Assembly: GCA_022446795.1 (NCBI GenBank)
Contig: JAKVBX010000001.1
Location: 89,357-153,356, forward strand
Reading direction: 5' to 3'
DNA: 64,000 nucleotides
Source of the DNA: Phycisphaerales bacterium
GTDB taxonomy: Bacteria > Planctomycetota > Phycisphaerae > Phycisphaerales > SM1A02
In this document: piece by piece, positions 16,997 through 25,456 of the stretch
How the letters are laid out: each line of letters starts with the position of its first letter
Position numbering within the stretch: the first letter of the stretch is position 1
Position numbers and translations under genes: made by a program
The notes under the pieces: generated by a model
Database searches by the model: none
What the model was told of the DNA's origin: nothing
What the model saw: only the letters and a program-made list of their open reading frames with translations

Positions 16997-17324
16997 GACC
17001 GTTCAATAACGTCCGTTAATGGTCTGGTGTTACCCTTCCCTGGGTATCGTTACACGCCTCCGGTTTCCTTCGGTCTTTCGCGTCCTCGTGTTTCCACGTG
17101 TCGGCGACAGTCCGCGTTCCGCCTTCGACTCCGGCCATCGTCTTTGTTCGCTTCGTCGACTTTCCCGTGTTTCCACGGTTCTGTCTGCCTCGTCGTGTTT
17201 CCACGTCTTGGCGTGATTTCCGCGTCTTCCAACGACGACTGCATCTTGCCTGCGTCCAGCCAAACATGCAAGGCTTGTGCAAAAAGTGCACATTCCGTGG
17301 ACGACAGGTGGAACGACCGGTGGA
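16963..17324. other. non-coding region, 362 bp, with repeats
   Basis: Between two convergent genes. It holds the hairpin terminator of the TPR gene and the three copies of a 12-bp mini-hairpin listed separately. Open frames inside it have odd composition (for example the minus-strand one at 17016-17291 with very high Arg, Lys and Thr content) and no start context, so I see no protein gene. Confidence 0.55.
17087..17205 (-). repeat. three identical GAAA-tetraloop mini-hairpins
   Basis: CGTGTTTCCACG occurs exactly at 17087-17098, 17166-17177 and 17194-17205. Read on the minus strand it is CGTG-GAAA-CACG, a four-base stem closed by a GNRA tetraloop; the middle copy has a five-base stem. This lies just downstream of the minus-strand thioredoxin-like gene, so it could be in its 3' untranslated region or in a separate RNA. 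Confidence 0.5.
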
Positions 17325-18581
17325 TCAGTTCATGGTCGATCGCTTGTCAAAGGCCTCGAGGACTCGCGTCGGCCCGACGTAATTCCCGTTCACATAACTC
17401 TTTTGGACAGCCGTGTCCGCTGCATTCAACCAGACCAGGTTGGGAATACCTCGATCACCGTAGGTCTTCTTGATGCCGCTGGCAGACACGCGATCGAACG
17501 GAACCGCATAGAAATTCATCTTGTAATCCGACATGTACTTGGCCATGTCGTCCGAGGAGCGATCCGAACTGACCAGGATGACCGTGAAGTTGCCGTCTGC
17601 GGCATGGTCATCGAAGTACTTCACCAGCGTGGGCGTGAAGGCCCGGCACGGCGGGCACCACTTGGCCGAGAAGTACAGCAGGACGTTTTCCTTGTCCGCC
17701 AGGACGGAACTGGGGACCACCTCCCCGGCCCCGTTCACGAGGGTCGGACCGACCATGGACATCAGTCGGGCGTGAGTCCCGCCCGCCACCTCGGCCGGTG
17801 GCGTCGTTGAGTCCTGGTTCGAGGTCTTGGCCTTGACCGCCTCGGGCAGATCGAACATCCCCTTCGCAATCTCCGGGTTGTTGACGAGTTCCTTCAACTG
17901 CATGGTCATCACGCCACTGGCTGAACGAAGTTCCCACCGCGCCGGAGTCAGGGCGCCATCCGTATCCCGGTAGTCCAGGACGGTCATCTTGAGATCACGC
18001 TGCCGATCCTGGGCATTGAGCAGGGAAGTCGAAAAACCTCGCCACCGACCGGTTTCGACGGAGAAGTACAACTCGACGGGCTTTCCAACCTTCGGCAGGC
18101 ACAGCACCCGCCAGCAGGCCTCATCGGCAAAGACGGTCTTCTTGGTCGTCTTGATCTCGGCGAACGCCTTGTCCAACGAACGTGGCCAGGCTGGATTCTC
18201 GACGAACCGGTAGTGGGCCAGCATGGCCGGGGTCATGATCTCCACATCACCGCGTGGAGTCATCATCCAGCCCACGGTGCCGTCAGAGCCCATCTTCTCG
18301 ACGGCGTTCCTCTCCGCAATTGTCGCCGTGACCAGGAAGCGACCCTTGACGTCGGAGAGCCTCACGGCCTCTCCCGTCTGGCCGCGGGCCTCGAATGTCC
18401 ACGTGAGCTTCCGCCCCTTCATGGTCTCGTAGAACTCGGCGCCACCGGAGAGTTCCATCCAGCGGTCCGCCAGTTCCTGGGGAGTCGGTGTTGCATCCAC
18501 CGGCCCTCTACCGACCTGGGCAGTGGCGACGGACGTGAGCAGGATGGCAAGAAGAGCGGGCAGGGCTTTCAACATGTTCAT
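17325..18581 (-). CDS. exported thioredoxin-like (nucleoredoxin/TlpA type) protein
   Basis: A 418-residue secreted protein. It has a signal peptide ending ATAQ. Residues about 35-240 form a LolA-like beta domain found in outer-membrane lipoprotein-sorting and related proteins. From about residue 275 there is a thioredoxin-like domain with the active site WCPPC near residue 305 and the nucleoredoxin-like features of an FTVILVSSDRSSDDMAKYM segment and a cis-Pro (GIPNL). It probably reduces or rearranges disulfides in the periplasm, which suits a neighbourhood encoding many cysteine-rich surface proteins. The pairing of the two domains is uncommon to me. Confidence 0.8.
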   Translation of the reverse strand: MNMLKALPALLAILLTSVATAQVGRGPVDATPTPQELADRWMELSGGAEFYETMKGRKLTWTFEARGQTGEAVRLSDVKGRFLVTATIAERNAVEKMGSDGTVGWMMTPRGDVEIMTPAMLAHYRFVENPAWPRSLDKAFAEIKTTKKTVFADEACWRVLCLPKVGKPVELYFSVETGRWRGFSTSLLNAQDRQRDLKMTVLDYRDTDGALTPARWELRSASGVMTMQLKELVNNPEIAKGMFDLPEAVKAKTSNQDSTTPPAEVAGGTHARLMSMVGPTLVNGAGEVVPSSVLADKENVLLYFSAKWCPPCRAFTPTLVKYFDDHAADGNFTVILVSSDRSSDDMAKYMSDYKMNFYAVPFDRVSASGIKKTYGDRGIPNLVWLNAADTAVQKSYVNGNYVGPTRVLEAFDKRSTMN

Positions 18582-18602
18582 TCTCCAGAAAGGGCCTTCA
18601 GG

Positions 18603-18613
18603 CCCCCACTATA
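18603..18613 (-). promoter_or_regulatory. TATAGTGGGGG element upstream of the thioredoxin-like gene
   Basis: The minus strand reads TATAGTGGGGG, 22 bp before the start at 18581. The identical 11-mer occurs 33 bp before the operon at 26349 (26382-26392). TATAGT could be the -10 box. Confidence 0.4.
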
Positions 18614-18839
18614 TGGACAGATCTCGGCGGCCGTGGCCCGGCCCCGGAGATCGCCCCTGATCGGGCCACCGCACCAGTTCCGGCCAGGAGGCAACACGCC
18701 CCCTGGTGGACCGTGGGACGCTCATTCCACCTCTTTTTTTCGCTTCACCTGATAGGTCACCGGTCCTCGCACCGAGCACTGTATGGAGTGTCCACGCCAA
18801 ACGGGTGATGTGTTCCACCCCCATAGAGGATTTCACTGC

Positions 18840-21467
18840 ATGCTTCAGCGTACCCCCCGGCGAGGTATTGCCGCCCTGGCAATCGCCATCGCACCCACGT
18901 GCCTTCTGCTCACGTCCCCCTTCGACATCCAGGCCACCACGGCCCCGGCCCCGGGCGTCACGGCGCCCAAGCATGTCGTCGATCATGCCAAGCGGAGCCA
19001 GGTCACCCTGGACGATCCTGGCGCCTGGCGAGGCAAGGCCAAGGCCGCCAAGGCCAACCGCGAGGCCGGCTTCCGCAGCAACAACGCGGTCACCGGCGTG
19101 CTCGAGGTGCCCGTGATCTGCTTCGGTTACAACAACATCGCCCTGCCGGTCAACACCGTTCCGGATCTTCAGCAGGAGCTCTTCGATGGGCCCTGGCCCA
19201 CCGGGACCCTGTCCGAGTACTACCTGGAGATCTCGTACAACAAGTTCACCTTTGATGGCCAGGTTCTCGATGTCGGCGCCTTGGCCAACAATGACAACGT
19301 GTACGAAGGTGGACAGAACGGACTCGGGGCCAACCAGCCCTTCGTGTACGTGAACGAAGCCCTGGACCTCGCGGACGGCATGGTCGATTTCGGCATCTAT
19401 GACAACGATGGCCCCGACGGCATTCCCAACTCCGGTGATGACGACGGCATCGTCGACCTCGTCGCCCTGGTTCACCCGGAAATCGGTGGCGAGTGCGGCA
19501 ATGGCAATCTCTGGTCTCACCGCTGGACGTATGCCTCCGCCAATTTCTACGCCAACAACTCGTTCACCCGCTACTCGACCGGCGATCCCTCCGCCAATGG
19601 CGGCATGATCGAGATCGATGACTACACGCTCATGCCGGCACTCTCCTGTGGCAATTCACTGATCGAGATCGGCGTGTTCTGCCATGAGTTCGGCCACGCC
19701 CTCGGGCTGCCGGACCTCTACGGCCGAAGCCCGTCGATCAACGCCGGTTGCGGTCACTTCTGCCTGATGGCGTCGGGGAACTGGAACCAGCCGGACACCC
19801 CGGCCCACATGTCCGCCTGGTGCCGCGCCGAGATGGGTTGGGTCCAGCCCCAGCTCCTGATCGGTGACTACACCGGGCTGTCCATTCCCGCCGTCGAGGT
19901 GGAGCCATTCGCGCTGAAGATCCAGCATGATCCCGACAGCAGCGAGTACATGCTCATCGAGAACCGGCAGCCAATCGGGTTCGATCAGCACCTCCACGGT
20001 TGTGGCCTGGCCATCTGGCACATCGACCCCGCCGTCGGTACCGGCAACGACAACGGCTGGTGCGGTGGCGCGCCGAATGCCGCGCACAGTTTCATCGCCC
20101 TGGAACAGGCTGATGGACTGTGCGAGATGGAGTGGGGCAATCGAGGCGATGACGATGATCTCTGGTCCGCCGCGGGCCCGGCCAACGCGTTCGGCCCCAA
20201 TACGTTTCCCAGTTCCCGCCCCTACTCGGGTGTCGACACCGGGTTCGATGTGTCCAACATCTCCCTGTGCGCCCACCCGATGACCGCGGACATCTTCGTC
20301 AATCCCCTTCCCATCACCGAGCCGCGTGAACTGGACGTCCTGTTCATCTTCGACGTCTCGGGCAGCTACTGGGACGACATGCCGGAGATGCTCGCCCAGA
20401 TGCCATCCGTCATCTCGGCCATCTCCGCGGACTTCCCGAACCCCCGTTTCGGCGTGGCCAGCTTCAAGGACTTCCCGGTCAATCCCGTGGGAAGCCCCAG
20501 CGACTACGCGTGGAACATCGATCTTGACTTCAATGCGAATGCCACGGCCGTCACCAATGCCATGTCGTCCCTGGTCGTCAGCGGCGGCAATGACCTCCCC
20601 GAGTCCCAGTACGAGGCGGTCTACCAGGCCATGACGGGCGCCGGCCTGGACCTCAACAACGATGGCGACTTCCTCGATCCCGGGGAGATCGCCGCGCAGC
20701 TGCCCTCCTGGGACGCAACGCGTGCACCGATCATCTTCCTGATGACTGATGCCGACTTCCACGATGCGGATCTCGAGGATTACCCCCCGGGCGCCGGTGA
20801 AGCTCATGGTCGCATTGCCCTGCTGAACGAACTGGCCGCACCCAGCGTCATGGCCGAGGCCCCGCGGGTCTTCACGCTCAATGCCGCCTGGGGCGGGCCC
20901 GAGATCAGCAGTGGCGCGTGGGGCGGCGGCGACAGCGATGATCCCGGTGACAACAACACGCTTCATCACCAGGCGACCGAACTGGGTGAAGCCTCTGGCG
21001 GCAAGCTGATCTATGCCGGCAACAACACCGTCGAGTTCCTGGAAGCCATCCAGGAAGCCCTGGACGTCATCGAGGGTGACATCCCCACCGTCGGAACCTG
21101 CTGCACGAACAATGGCGAGTGCGTCGATGGCGTCACCCGCTCCTGGTGCACCAGCACGATCGCCGGCGTCTGGACCACCGAACTGAACGGCTGCGAAAAG
21201 GACTGTAACCAGAACTGGTTCCCCGACTCCTGCGAGATCGCCCTGGGCATCACGCAGGATGAGAATGGCAATGGCATCCCCGACGAGTGTGAATGCCCCG
21301 GTGATGTTGACGGCAACGGCGTGGTCAACGTGGATGACATGCTCAAGATCATCGGGAACTGGGGTTGCCAGGACAGTTGTCCCAATTCCGATGTCAATGA
21401 CGACGGCGTCACCGACATCAATGACCTCCTGTTGGTCTTTGACAGTTGGGGCACCTGCGCCCGTTGA
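18840..21467 (+). CDS. M6-type metalloprotease with VWA and dockerin-like domains
   Basis: An 875-residue secreted protease. ATG 18840 follows TAGAGGA by nine bases and opens a signal peptide. Residues about 85-470 are an M6-type (immune inhibitor A-like) metalloprotease with HEFGHALGLPD at 282-292: His 282 and His 286 as ligands, Glu 283 catalytic, Asp 292 the likely third ligand. From about 495 a von Willebrand A-like domain begins with a MIDAS motif DVSGS. Near residue 745 there is one six-cysteine module of the kind repeated in the proteins at 31761 and 45050, then two dockerin-like repeats (NGNGVVNVDDMLKII-type and NDDGVTDINDLLLVF). It probably digests extracellular protein. Confidence 0.88.
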   Translation: MLQRTPRRGIAALAIAIAPTCLLLTSPFDIQATTAPAPGVTAPKHVVDHAKRSQVTLDDPGAWRGKAKAAKANREAGFRSNNAVTGVLEVPVICFGYNNIALPVNTVPDLQQELFDGPWPTGTLSEYYLEISYNKFTFDGQVLDVGALANNDNVYEGGQNGLGANQPFVYVNEALDLADGMVDFGIYDNDGPDGIPNSGDDDGIVDLVALVHPEIGGECGNGNLWSHRWTYASANFYANNSFTRYSTGDPSANGGMIEIDDYTLMPALSCGNSLIEIGVFCHEFGHALGLPDLYGRSPSINAGCGHFCLMASGNWNQPDTPAHMSAWCRAEMGWVQPQLLIGDYTGLSIPAVEVEPFALKIQHDPDSSEYMLIENRQPIGFDQHLHGCGLAIWHIDPAVGTGNDNGWCGGAPNAAHSFIALEQADGLCEMEWGNRGDDDDLWSAAGPANAFGPNTFPSSRPYSGVDTGFDVSNISLCAHPMTADIFVNPLPITEPRELDVLFIFDVSGSYWDDMPEMLAQMPSVISAISADFPNPRFGVASFKDFPVNPVGSPSDYAWNIDLDFNANATAVTNAMSSLVVSGGNDLPESQYEAVYQAMTGAGLDLNNDGDFLDPGEIAAQLPSWDATRAPIIFLMTDADFHDADLEDYPPGAGEAHGRIALLNELAAPSVMAEAPRVFTLNAAWGGPEISSGAWGGGDSDDPGDNNTLHHQATELGEASGGKLIYAGNNTVEFLEAIQEALDVIEGDIPTVGTCCTNNGECVDGVTRSWCTSTIAGVWTTELNGCEKDCNQNWFPDSCEIALGITQDENGNGIPDECECPGDVDGNGVVNVDDMLKIIGNWGCQDSCPNSDVNDDGVTDINDLLLVFDSWGTCAR

Positions 21468-21480
21468 CATGCCTCCACAA

Positions 21481-21528
21481 ATCGTCCACAAGGTCGCCCA
21501 TCACCGGGATGGGCGCCTTGCGGACGAT
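21481..21528 (+). terminator. long imperfect hairpin after the M6 protease gene
   Basis: ATCGTCC (21481-21487) pairs with GGACGAT (21522-21528), and inside it AAGG-CGCCCAT pairs with ATGGGCG-CCTT around a small loop. There is no T tract, so this may be a processing or factor-dependent site. Confidence 0.45.
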
Positions 21529-21616
21529 CCGGAGCGATCGGCATCCTTCGACCGTGATCAACCAATCGCCCGGGAATGGTCTTGATACCCGGAACACGAT
21601 CAATCAGACGCGACGA

Positions 21617-21647
21617 CGCCCCGGCCTTCTCAAAGGCCGGGGTTGTC
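21617..21647. terminator. bidirectional terminator between convergent genes
   Basis: A perfect 10-bp stem CCCCGGCCTT (21619-21628) with 21633-21642 and a four-base loop, followed by TTGTCATT on the plus strand. It lies between the protease gene and the FAD oxidase gene. Confidence 0.6.
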
Positions 21648-21673
21648 ATTCCTCGGGATGGTGTATCCGCACG

Positions 21674-23140
21674 CTAGGCCGATGCCACGTCGAGACCGAG
21701 CTTGCCCGGGCAGAGGATGCCGTTGGGATCAAGACCAGTCTTGATGCCCTGCAGCATGACCATGCCGCCTTCACCCAGTTGATCACCCAGGTAGTCATTC
21801 AGCCGCATGCCCACCCCGTGATGGTCATTGATCACGGCCCCTGACTCCAGCGCCGCTTCGGTCGCGGCCTTGACGATGGCGTCATGCAGCCCAAGCGCCT
21901 CATCACGATCATCCGGCCCCTTGGGAACGCCGAACCGCGGATAGATCATCGACCCCCATGGGTACCAGTGGGAGAAGTGCGTCTTGAGCGTCATGTTCCA
22001 CTTCGGATCGATGGCGCCCATCATGGCCTCGGTAACGGCGTCATAGACGCCGCGGATATGGGCGAAGTCCGCCACCACGTCCATCGTCGCCCAGATCTGC
22101 GGAAGCTCGGGCGCATGGGGCGGATAGTAGAAGTCGTAGCGACGCTTCCACCAGATCTCCCCGGCTTCCGAACCATGGTCGATACCACCGTGCTTCAGGC
22201 ATTTCTCGATTCCGGCCGCCGCCTCGGCCTGGACGACCGAATCCACATCACCATCGAACATGAGCACCATGGCGGCCCGGTCGATCCCGCACTCCACGGC
22301 TCGTTCCAGTGAACCCGTTGCGGCAGCCTTGTCGTAGAGCCGCATGACCGGCGGACGAAGTCCATCCACCATGATCTCTCGACCAGCGGCAATACCGGCG
22401 TCCAGGTCATCGAAGAGCAGGCATCGGAAAATACGCGTTGCCGGAACCTGCCGCAGGGCGACCGTCGCCGCCGTCACGATGCCCAGCACGCCCTCGGCAC
22501 CGACGAAGAGCTGCGTCAGTTCCGGTCCAGCGGCATGCCGCGGCACGGCTGGCGTATGGACGATATCCCCCGTGGGCAGGACAACCTCGACGCTGAGAAT
22601 GTGTTCCTCGATCTTGCCGTACTTGGTCGACAGCACGCCGCTCCCTCGCGCCGCAATGCAGCCGCCGAGGGTCGCCCACTCGGCCGACGCGGGATAGTGC
22701 GTGAAGGACAGACCGTCAGCATTGAAGCCTGCTTCCAGCTCACGGATCACGTGGCCGGCTTCCACGACCGCGGTCATCGACTCTCGATCGACGGTCCGAA
22801 CCTTGTTGAGACGCTTGAGCGAGACGACGATCCCGCCTCGATCCGCATTGGCGGCGCCCTGGACCCCGGACCCACCGCCGAAGGGCGTCACCGGAACACC
22901 CAGCCGATTGGCCAGGAGCACGATCTCGGAAACCTCCTCGGTGGTGCTGGGAAACACCAGGGCATCCGGCCGACTGAGCGGCTTGCCGATGGCCGCCGCC
23001 GAGATGGTCAGCCAACTCATGTCACCGGTGTGAACCTTGGCGGCCGCGTCCCGATCCAGGACATGGTCATCACCCACGATCCCCGAGAGCATCTGCACGA
23101 GTGACGCCGTGGCGCCGGGATCAAGCGTTGAGGTATCCAT
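21674..23140 (-). CDS. FAD-linked oxidase (GlcD-like)
   Basis: A 488-residue cytoplasmic flavoenzyme of the FAD_binding_4/FAD-oxidase_C family (glycolate oxidase subunit D, D-lactate dehydrogenase and alkylglycerone-phosphate synthase relatives). The FAD PP-loop stretch VPVTPFGGGSGVQGAAN is at about residues 75-91 and the family ending GILCPGKLGL is present. The start ATG 23140 is preceded by GGAG; the frame extends 18 codons further. It is the last gene of a four-gene minus-strand operon with an isomerase, a UPF0261 protein and a creatininase-like enzyme, so it likely oxidises a 2-hydroxyacid intermediate of that pathway. The substrate is unknown. Confidence 0.85.
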   Translation of the reverse strand: MDTSTLDPGATASLVQMLSGIVGDDHVLDRDAAAKVHTGDMSWLTISAAAIGKPLSRPDALVFPSTTEEVSEIVLLANRLGVPVTPFGGGSGVQGAANADRGGIVVSLKRLNKVRTVDRESMTAVVEAGHVIRELEAGFNADGLSFTHYPASAEWATLGGCIAARGSGVLSTKYGKIEEHILSVEVVLPTGDIVHTPAVPRHAAGPELTQLFVGAEGVLGIVTAATVALRQVPATRIFRCLLFDDLDAGIAAGREIMVDGLRPPVMRLYDKAAATGSLERAVECGIDRAAMVLMFDGDVDSVVQAEAAAGIEKCLKHGGIDHGSEAGEIWWKRRYDFYYPPHAPELPQIWATMDVVADFAHIRGVYDAVTEAMMGAIDPKWNMTLKTHFSHWYPWGSMIYPRFGVPKGPDDRDEALGLHDAIVKAATEAALESGAVINDHHGVGMRLNDYLGDQLGEGGMVMLQGIKTGLDPNGILCPGKLGLDVASA

Positions 23141-23159
23141 TGGACTCCGGGCCCTTTCG

Positions 23160-24173
23160 TCAGGTGGACATTGTCTTGCCACTGGTCCAGTCACGGTTGT
23201 GAACCTTGACCTTCACCTTCTCGAGTTCGTGGACCGCATCGACCAGGTGATTGCTGAAGCGGCGGAAGGCCACCTCACCCTTGCCCGCGGTGCCACGCTC
23301 CGGATTGCCCATGACCCCGGACTCCGTGAACTCGGCATGCTCGAATGGGAAGTTGAAGTACTGGTAGCCCTGGAACTCGGCGTCCGGCATCCCGTCCTTC
23401 TTGGCCCAGGCGTCGCCCAGCCACTTCGGGGCATGGGCTCGCGAGACGGCCGCACGGTCCATGCGGACCATGGTGGGATCGTGACAGAGGCACTGGCTGG
23501 TTTCCAGTTCACCGGCGTGCCACCCCGGGGTCTCCTCCACCGGTCCCTCGAGAACGTCCTTGAGCATCCCGATGTACCGCTCGGCATAGGGCTTGTAATA
23601 ACAGATCAGTGCGCCGGTCTCGTTCCGAAGCTTGCGAAGGACCGGATCGACGACCTTGACATTGGACCCGTGGCCGTTGACGAAGATGAGCCGGTTGAAG
23701 CCATGGTGAATCAGGCTGCGACCGATGTCGTAGAGCAGGTTGGTATACGTTTCCGACCGAAGGGTCACCGTTCCGGTTCCCTGCCCGGGCTCACGCATGT
23801 GCTGGGGCGAATAGCCAAGCCACAGTGGCGGCGTGTACATGATCCCGGCCTGTTCACCAGCGCGGCTGGCAACCTCCAGCGACGTGATCGTGTCGCAATA
23901 CAGGGGCAGGTGCGGGCCATGCTGTTCCAGGCTCGCCTTGGGAATCAGGATGGTGTCGGAGTGCTTGAGGTACTCGGCCACGTCCACGCAGGTGAGGTCG
24001 CCCAGGCAGAAGGATGGAAAGTCCAGGCCAAGCGTCTTGCGTCGTGGCGCATGCGCCTCATCCTGGTAGATCTTCTCGCCGGGCAGTTCCTCGCGAGACA
24101 GTCCCGCCATTCCGTTCGGGCCGCCCTCGCCACCCTGGTTGCCAAGCGTCCGTACCGTGTCCTTGCGACTCAT
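23160..24173 (-). CDS. creatininase family amidohydrolase-like protein
   Basis: A 337-residue protein of the creatininase/creatinine amidohydrolase family, which includes creatininase, MftE and other metal-dependent hydrolases. The metal-binding segment is visible as PKASLEQHGPHLPLYCDT (Glu, His and Asp ligands), followed by FVNGHGSN and HAGELETS, the second and third conserved blocks. The N-terminus carries about 55 extra residues before the core, with a Gly/Asn-rich start. Its ATG overlaps the stop of the upstream UPF0261 gene (TGA inside ATGA at 24170-24173). It probably opens a lactam, lactone or amide in a catabolic route; the true substrate cannot be read from sequence. Confidence 0.85.
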   Translation of the reverse strand: MSRKDTVRTLGNQGGEGGPNGMAGLSREELPGEKIYQDEAHAPRRKTLGLDFPSFCLGDLTCVDVAEYLKHSDTILIPKASLEQHGPHLPLYCDTITSLEVASRAGEQAGIMYTPPLWLGYSPQHMREPGQGTGTVTLRSETYTNLLYDIGRSLIHHGFNRLIFVNGHGSNVKVVDPVLRKLRNETGALICYYKPYAERYIGMLKDVLEGPVEETPGWHAGELETSQCLCHDPTMVRMDRAAVSRAHAPKWLGDAWAKKDGMPDAEFQGYQYFNFPFEHAEFTESGVMGNPERGTAGKGEVAFRRFSNHLVDAVHELEKVKVKVHNRDWTSGKTMST

Positions 24174-25456
24174 CCAGGTTCTCCTTCCGCGTGGGAAGGC
24201 CCCACCTTACGGTGCCCGGCCACGCTTCGCCATGCGGCCAGCACCGCCTTGGCACAATCCTGGTCATTGATGTGGGCATCAACTTCCACGAGTTCGATCT
24301 CATCACTGAGCTGATTCCGCAGGAGGTCGCGAAACGCCCCGCTGATGGCCGCGTCCTGGAACTCAGCGCCGGGCGCGTCCGGTACGGACAGCCCGCCCAT
24401 GGGAAGCACGATGACCACCGGCCCCCGGGCGTCATTCACGCGAGTCACCAGCCGCCGCCCCACCTCGAGTTGCTCCTCGGCGGTCAGCCGAACCAGGGTG
24501 AACTTGGGATTGTGATAGTGGCTGGGCCGGCCCTGCTTGTCCTCGGGAATCTCGGTCCGGGGACCATGAACCGTGAAATCGACACATCCCGGAACGATGA
24601 CCTGGGGCAGCCCCAGTCGGCCGGCCTCGACCAGCCGCGTCCGATCGGCACAGACGTGGAACCCCCCGGCCACCTCCCCGGCCAGTTCGCTCAACGTGTA
24701 ATCAATCACCCCGGTGAAGTGACCAGCCAGAACAGCTTCCTCCATGGCCGCGCCACCAACGCCATTGGCATGGAAGATCACCAGTTCCTGCTGTTCAGCA
24801 GCCAACTGCTCGCGGATCCACATCAGGGGCCTGGTGGTGTTGCCGAGCATGGTGGCCGCCACCTGCTGCCCACCGGCATGAGCACCGGGCAGCCCGGAGC
24901 GGGAATGAAAGGCGATGGCCATGCCGGCGATCGCCGCCGATGCATTCTCAAAGATCTCCATCGCAATCGAGTTGAGTCCAAGGATGTCCACCACCGAGTG
25001 CATGACCGTCACGTCGCGGGTTCCGACGAAAGGATCGAAGATGCGCCGCCCGGAAGCGATGGGCGAAACCAGCAGCTTGGGGAGACCCACCGGAAGTTGC
25101 GTCATGGTGGCTGCCGCCAGGACGGATCCCTCGGCACCGCCAAGCGCCACGACGCCGTGAAGGCGGCCCTCGTCAAGCAACCGCTGGCCGATGACCTGCA
25201 CGCCCTTGAGCATCTGCTCGATGGCTGCGCCACGGGAACCAGCGTCGCGCAGGGCCTCGATGGTTGTGCCCGCGGCTCGAGCCGCCTCCTCGCGGGAGAT
25301 ATCGGGGACGACTCCCTCGGGACCTCCGAGGATGCCACAGTCGAGAATGATGGTGTCACAGCCCCGCTGTCGAATCCCCTCCGCCAGCACCCGGGTCTCG
25401 GGCCCCTTGGTATCCAGGGTGCCGAGGCACAGGACGGACGGCCGCTGTTCGCTCAT
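24170..25456 (-). CDS. UPF0261 / Tm-1-like ATP-binding domain protein
   Basis: A 428-residue protein of the UPF0261 family, related to the N-terminal ATP-binding part of the tomato Tm-1 resistance protein. Conserved features are the opening VLCLGTLDTKGPE, the GVVALGGAEGSVLAA glycine-rich stretch, and PKLLVSPIASGRR. Bacterial members often stand beside a phosphoenolpyruvate hydrolase-type partner, which is absent here. Its start overlaps the stop of the isomerase gene by 4 bp (25453-25456) and its stop overlaps the creatininase-like gene. The enzymatic role is not established; a nucleotide-dependent step in the same pathway is my inference. Confidence 0.85.
   Translation of the reverse strand: MSEQRPSVLCLGTLDTKGPETRVLAEGIRQRGCDTIILDCGILGGPEGVVPDISREEAARAAGTTIEALRDAGSRGAAIEQMLKGVQVIGQRLLDEGRLHGVVALGGAEGSVLAAATMTQLPVGLPKLLVSPIASGRRIFDPFVGTRDVTVMHSVVDILGLNSIAMEIFENASAAIAGMAIAFHSRSGLPGAHAGGQQVAATMLGNTTRPLMWIREQLAAEQQELVIFHANGVGGAAMEEAVLAGHFTGVIDYTLSELAGEVAGGFHVCADRTRLVEAGRLGLPQVIVPGCVDFTVHGPRTEIPEDKQGRPSHYHNPKFTLVRLTAEEQLEVGRRLVTRVNDARGPVVIVLPMGGLSVPDAPGAEFQDAAISGAFRDLLRNQLSDEIELVEVDAHINDQDCAKAVLAAWRSVAGHRKVGPSHAEGEPG

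Noticed and set aside
17087-17205. Three copies of CGTGTTTCCACG as a possible CRISPR array
   Set aside because: The repeats are only 12 bp and the gaps between them are 67 and 16 bp, unlike the regular spacers of a CRISPR array. No cas gene is in the window.
17016-17291. Minus-strand open frame of 91 codons over the repeat region
   Set aside because: Extreme Arg/Lys/Thr composition, no ribosome site, and the hairpin repeats are the more likely content.
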